A DNA stretch of 64,000 nucleotides. Origin: Photobacterium chitinilyticum (lineage in GTDB: Bacteria > Pseudomonadota > Gammaproteobacteria > Enterobacterales > Vibrionaceae). Positions 60,770 through 64,000 of this stretch are shown here, one piece after another; position 1 is the stretch's first letter, and each line of letters opens with the position of its first letter. The stretch is from contig NZ_RJLM01000002.1 of assembly GCF_004104355.1 (NCBI RefSeq), positions 311,168 through 375,167 of the forward strand, written 5' to 3'. The position numbers and the translations under genes were made by a program. Under the pieces are notes generated by a model that was given only the letters and a program-made list of their open reading frames with translations, had not been told where the DNA came from and made no database searches.

Positions 60770-62242
60770 ATGAAAAAAATGTCTGTGACTCTGTTATCTG
60801 CTGCAATTTTGTCTGCGCTCAGCCTGAGCGCTAACGCGTGTACGGGTCTTATTGTTGGCAAGGGTGCATCTGCTGATGGCAGCATAATGATTGCCCGTAA
60901 TGAAGATTTTGGTATCAATAACTGGAATAAATATCTGACTTACCGCCCGGCGCAAGAAAATGAAGCCGGAGATTGGACGTTAGGCAATGGTCTGGTTGTA
61001 CCAATGCCAGCGAAATTCTACGGTTACTCCGCAATTCCTGATTGGGATGCCAACACAGTTGATGGTCAGGGTAAATTCTACGAAGAACGTGGGATAAACG
61101 AATATAACGTTGCCATTTCAGCAACAACCAGTGCTGAAGTGAATGATAAGGCACAGGCCGCTGATCCGTTGATTGACGATGGTATCATTGAAGCCGTTAT
61201 ACCGACGCTAATTTTGCCGCAGGTGAAAACAGCGAAGGAAGGTGTTGAGTTGCTGGGCAAATATATTGAGCAATATGGTGCCGGCGAAGGAAATAGCCTC
61301 TATATCGCGGATGTCAACGAGGCCTGGTTGGTTGAGATTGGCTCGGGCCACCATTGGATTGCAGTGAAAGTACCGGATGATAGCTATGCTATGATCGCCA
61401 ACGGCTTGCGTGTTCACGGAGTTGATCTGGCGAGCCAGGATGTTCTGCATTCCACTGGGCTTATGGCGTTTGTTGAGAAGAATGAACTGTTGGACAAGCC
61501 AGATACAACATCGTTTAACTTTGCCAAAGCCTTTGGTGTAACAGGGGATGTTTATAATATCGACCGCGAATGGTTGGGACAAAGCATGCTTTCGGCATCG
61601 AGCGAGCAGCCAACCCGTCAGGATCAGTATCCGTTGTTTATGCAGCCGGATCAGAAGATTTCGGTTCAGGATGTGGCAAATGTATTGGGGGCCACTTATA
61701 AAGGCACTCAGCTAGAAGAGAATGGCGAGCGTCCAATGCGTGTTGAACGCCAGCTTGAATCTCACATTATTCAACTACGTAAAGATATGCCGCAAGAACT
61801 GCAAGGTTTGATCTGGCAAAGCTTTGGGGTATTACCGGAATCTGTACTTGTACCGCTTTATTCAAGCCTGCAAGACTATCCTACACCTTACCAGACAGGC
61901 AGTGACACCTATTCTGATCAGTCTGCCTATTGGCAGTTCCGTAGTTTGACAGCGTTGGCGGCAGCCGCTCCGGACAAATACTTGCCTATGTTAAAAGCGA
62001 CCTGGGACAAGGAAGAAACCAAGTTGTACAAGCAAGTCAGCAGTTTGGATATGACCCTGAAATCACTGTATCAATCCGATAAACAAGCTGCGTTGAACAT
62101 GGCCTCGGATTATTCCTACGGTCAGCTTCAGCGTACTTTGTCGATGGCGACAGAAATTCGTTATAAGATGATGACGGATCTGACTAAGAGTACGGAAAAG
62201 AAATACTCTGAAGAAGAATTTAAGAAGATCATGAGCTTGTAG
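60770..62242 (+). CDS. Exported C69-family dipeptidase
   Basis: This 490-aa peptidase family C69 (PepD/Ntn hydrolase) enzyme has a signal peptide of 23 residues ending SANA, followed directly by Cys24, which becomes the N-terminal nucleophile (ACTGLIVGKGASADG). Family motifs follow: IMIARNEDF, ERGINEYNVAISATTS, YGAGEGNSLYIADVNEAWLVEIGSG and a C-terminal helical region. It should split dipeptides in the periplasm or outside the cell. The ATG at 60770 with GGAGA before it is clear; an upstream frame to 60737 is ignored. It has its own terminator. Confidence 0.92.
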   Translation: MKKMSVTLLSAAILSALSLSANACTGLIVGKGASADGSIMIARNEDFGINNWNKYLTYRPAQENEAGDWTLGNGLVVPMPAKFYGYSAIPDWDANTVDGQGKFYEERGINEYNVAISATTSAEVNDKAQAADPLIDDGIIEAVIPTLILPQVKTAKEGVELLGKYIEQYGAGEGNSLYIADVNEAWLVEIGSGHHWIAVKVPDDSYAMIANGLRVHGVDLASQDVLHSTGLMAFVEKNELLDKPDTTSFNFAKAFGVTGDVYNIDREWLGQSMLSASSEQPTRQDQYPLFMQPDQKISVQDVANVLGATYKGTQLEENGERPMRVERQLESHIIQLRKDMPQELQGLIWQSFGVLPESVLVPLYSSLQDYPTPYQTGSDTYSDQSAYWQFRSLTALAAAAPDKYLPMLKATWDKEETKLYKQVSSLDMTLKSLYQSDKQAALNMASDYSYGQLQRTLSMATEIRYKMMTDLTKSTEKKYSEEEFKKIMSL

Positions 62243-62267
62243 AAATAAATTTATATAAGTAGCAAAG

Positions 62268-62298
62268 CCCTCGGTGATTCGTTCGCCGAGGGTTTTTT
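62268..62298 (+). terminator. Rho-independent terminator of the dipeptidase
   Basis: CCCTCGG/CCGAGGG stem with an 11-base loop followed by TTTTTT. Confidence 0.9.
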
Positions 62299-62413
62299 AG
62301 GTGTTGCGGGGTGAGATTTAAACACCTAAAGGAGTGTCTGTACAAAAGATGCGCGGTTGGCTTTTGGGAGGGTTTACATCTTCGGAAAGCTTCCGTATTA
62401 TTCGCCGCATAAC

Positions 62414-62504
62414 GGAGAGATGGCTGAGTGGTTGAAAGCACCGGTCTTGAAAACCGGCATACGTTTGTAGCGTATCTAGGGTTCAAATCCCTATCTCTCC
62501 GCCA
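62414..62504 (+). tRNA. tRNA-Ser (anticodon TGA), CCA encoded
   Basis: GGAGAGA pairs with TCTCTCC as the acceptor stem, with discriminator G and encoded CCA (62502-62504). The D arm has GGCTGAGTGGTTGAAAG. The anticodon stem CCGGTCT-TGA-AAACCGG gives anticodon TGA, reading UCA. A long variable arm (CATACGTTTGTAGCGTATC) and T arm AGGGTTCAAATCCCT follow. The class II variable arm confirms serine. Confidence 0.97.
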
Positions 62505-62514
62505 CATTCAAGAA

Positions 62515-62541
62515 AACCGCTGAAAATTCAGCGGTTTTTTT
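62515..62541 (+). terminator. Rho-independent terminator after tRNA-Ser
   Basis: AACCGCTGAA/TTCAGCGGTT stem with a 2-base loop (effectively 4 or more), followed by TTTTTT. Confidence 0.9.
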
Positions 62542-62577
62542 ATGCCTAAATTTTATGTTGTAAAGAGAGGGTGAAGT

Positions 62578-62601
62578 AAATTCCTATCTCTCCGCCACAT
62601 T
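62578..62601 (+). repeat. Direct repeat of the tRNA-Ser 3' end
   Basis: Twenty-four bases (AAATTCCTATCTCTCCGCCA and onward) match 62485-62508, the tRNA 3' end plus CCA and flank, with one mismatch. The rest of the tRNA is missing. It could be the trace of a deleted tandem tRNA copy or an attachment-site duplication. Confidence 0.75.
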
Positions 62602-62604
62602 TAG

Positions 62605-63260
62605 AAAGCCCTGCAGATTAATCATGCTGTTCAACGTTCAACGTTCAACATTTAACAGTTCACTTGTCCACAATCATAGCTGAAATTATCTATTGATGTA
62701 TCAGGTGAGTGTCTATCGTTAAATTGGCTGTTTGTAAATAGTTAGGAAACCTCCAAGGTATAAGTGATAAAGGTATTTATTTGTAGTCAATCGGAAGTGA
62801 GGCTTATATTTAATTTCATTATCCCTTGTTCATATTAATACATATTTAATTTTTGGACTGTATTAGTGAGCGGGTTAAGTATGCCGCATTATTTGTTATT
62901 TCTCTGTTTTGTTTCGATATTGACTCAAAATTTTGTTTTGAACTCACGCGTGAACAGAATACAATGTGGCTGTCTGGTCAATATAATTTCTGATAGGTTA
63001 AATAACTATAATTTATAGCTTTGTATTGAGCTAAAATGAGGCTGTTTGTCTGTTTGATAAATAGAATGTTCATTATTATGCCAATACAGTGAATGGATTC
63101 CTTTATAGCTGGTTTGTTATCGAGTTGAAACTTGAATAAATTGTATTTATCGCATGGCTGCTAATTGTAATTTTTGTATAAATATGAGCTTTATGCTTGT
63201 TGTTTATATTAATTGATAATTATCTTGTTTGATAAATTTAAGTGAAGAGTTGGTTATTTT
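62605..63260. other. Intergenic region, AT-rich
   Basis: About 650 bases with no convincing gene. There is a short run of three tandem CGTTCAA-type units at 62629-62649. The promoter of the chemoreceptor must lie in the right half. Confidence 0.5.
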
Positions 63261-64000
63261 ATGTCGTTTAAAGACTTGTCAATAGGCAAGAAAATTGCGC
63301 TTGTTTTCTCTGCTATCATTGCGATTATTATTGCCTTGGGTGTGTTTTTAATGAGCGAGTTGAGTGTAATTCGCGCCGGGGTATTAAATTTCTCTGACTC
63401 TACAGTACCGAGTCTTCTTTCTGTCGATGAAATAGTTTTTGAGGTGTCTTATGTGCGACGGACTCAATATGCCATTTTGACTTACAGTGATTTGCAACAG
63501 ATCCGCAAAAGAGTGGACAAGGCTGATCAGCAAAATCACCACATCGAGACGTTGTTGGATGCTTATAAAGCCTCTGTGGGCTCTGATGCAACTGAACATG
63601 AGCGCCAAGCGCTCAGAGATATCACTCAGGCTTGGGGTAATTATCAGAAGGCATTGAATGGCTTTGCTGAGGCGGCGGTGAAAGGAGATTTCGATACTGC
63701 ACAGCCAATTCTTGCGGGCACATTTAATGAATTTAATGATTTGACGGCTGCATTGGAAGAGTTGAAAGAGGTCAATTTAGGTTTCGTTAAGCGTAACCGA
63801 ACTGAGATGCTAGCCAGTACAGATCGAGTTACCACCATGTCATTTGCAGCGGTAAGTGCACTTATTCTGTTTATGGTGATTATGAATCTGTTCCTGACGC
63901 GCCAGATTTGCCGTCCGTTAAATCAAGTGATCGATCTATCGAGCGAAATTGCATCGGGTAATTTAACTCATCATCTGAAGCGTGATGAAATTGGCAATGA
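63261..64000 (+). CDS. Methyl-accepting chemotaxis protein, partial (C-terminus outside window)
   Basis: At least 246 residues from the ATG at 63261 remain open to the window edge. A first span (ALVFSAIIAIIIALGVFLM, about 13-31) is followed by a helical periplasmic four-helix-bundle sensor (MCP 4HB type, about 35-190), a second span (about 192-213) and the start of a HAMP domain (RQICRPLNQVIDLSSEIASGNLTHHLKRDEIGN). The signalling domain lies beyond the window. The ligand cannot be inferred. GAAGAG lies upstream but somewhat far from the ATG. Confidence 0.9.
   Translation, partial: MSFKDLSIGKKIALVFSAIIAIIIALGVFLMSELSVIRAGVLNFSDSTVPSLLSVDEIVFEVSYVRRTQYAILTYSDLQQIRKRVDKADQQNHHIETLLDAYKASVGSDATEHERQALRDITQAWGNYQKALNGFAEAAVKGDFDTAQPILAGTFNEFNDLTAALEELKEVNLGFVKRNRTEMLASTDRVTTMSFAAVSALILFMVIMNLFLTRQICRPLNQVIDLSSEIASGNLTHHLKRDEIGN

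Noticed and set aside
62629-62649. CGTTCAA tandem units as a CRISPR-like or iteron array
   Set aside because: Only three 7-base units without spacers; too short for either.

Overview
The window looks like chromosomal DNA of a marine gammaproteobacterium of the Vibrionaceae, most likely Photobacterium or a close relative. This is an inference from gene content: FabV, DbpA, an AGCS symporter with a signal-like N-terminus, a probable DUF2913 protein, a pgt phosphoglycerate system, a tRNA-Ser, and a 267-bp repeat with 22-bp inverted ends of a kind I recall from Vibrio and Photobacterium. I see no CRISPR array, rRNA, prophage or complete insertion sequence. Four gene relics (LysR, dienelactone hydrolase, IS110 transposase, GH18 chitinase) show that the segment is losing genes as well as gaining them.

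Layout. 1-2.3 kb: a partial TDT transporter, a possible small RNA, a LysR relic and a P-loop kinase-like gene. 2.4-6.7 kb: a GH13 alpha-amylase lipoprotein preceded by an AraC-type regulator whose C-terminus resembles a CBM21 starch/glycogen-binding module. 6.8-9.3 kb: a BCCT transporter translationally coupled to a homocysteine S-methyltransferase. 10-12 kb: a NIT-domain chemoreceptor. 12.1-15 kb: an aromatic ammonia-lyase, an acyl carrier protein and a chain-length-factor-like ketosynthase, a reduced aryl-polyene-like set. 15.2-21.5 kb: YbiB, a Gfo/Idh/MocA oxidoreductase, YbjQ, relics, a LysR regulator and an exported amidohydrolase with a small membrane protein. 21.9-30.1 kb: a phosphoglycerate uptake island, with pgtP and a pyruvate kinase paralogue divergent from pgtC-pgtB-pgtA. 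30.5-34.6 kb: a 1003-aa OYE-FMN-FAD enoate reductase (acrylate/fumarate reductase type) with its ApbE flavin transferase.

35-38 kb: a small lipoprotein, an exported acyltransferase-fold hydrolase divergent from an HTH regulator, and an AT-rich segment with two overlapping tiny genes behind a promoter covered by palindromes. 38.1-42.1 kb: a DUF938 methyltransferase, and an ornithine-cyclodeaminase-family reductase with a D-threonine-aldolase-like enzyme and a divergent LysR, resembling BhcD/BhcC of the beta-hydroxyaspartate cycle. 43.2-45 kb: alkylation repair (Ada-AlkA and Ogt). 45.4-52.7 kb: AGCS symporter, adenine deaminase plus AzgA permease, TetR plus SLC13 transporter. 52.8-53.9 kb: a periplasmic repeat protein divergent from a TetR with two matching operator copies. 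54-58.7 kb: universal stress protein, FabV, chitinase relic, small ORFs, DbpA. 59-64 kb: a PhzF-GNAT fusion, a C69 dipeptidase, tRNA-Ser with a duplicated 3' end, and a second chemoreceptor running off the end.

The most unusual items are the AraC-CBM21 fusion beside an amylase, the paired tiny genes at 37.4-37.8 kb, the repeat protein/TetR unit at 53 kb, and the PhzF-GNAT fusion. Every functional call here rests on reading motifs by eye; no database search was run.
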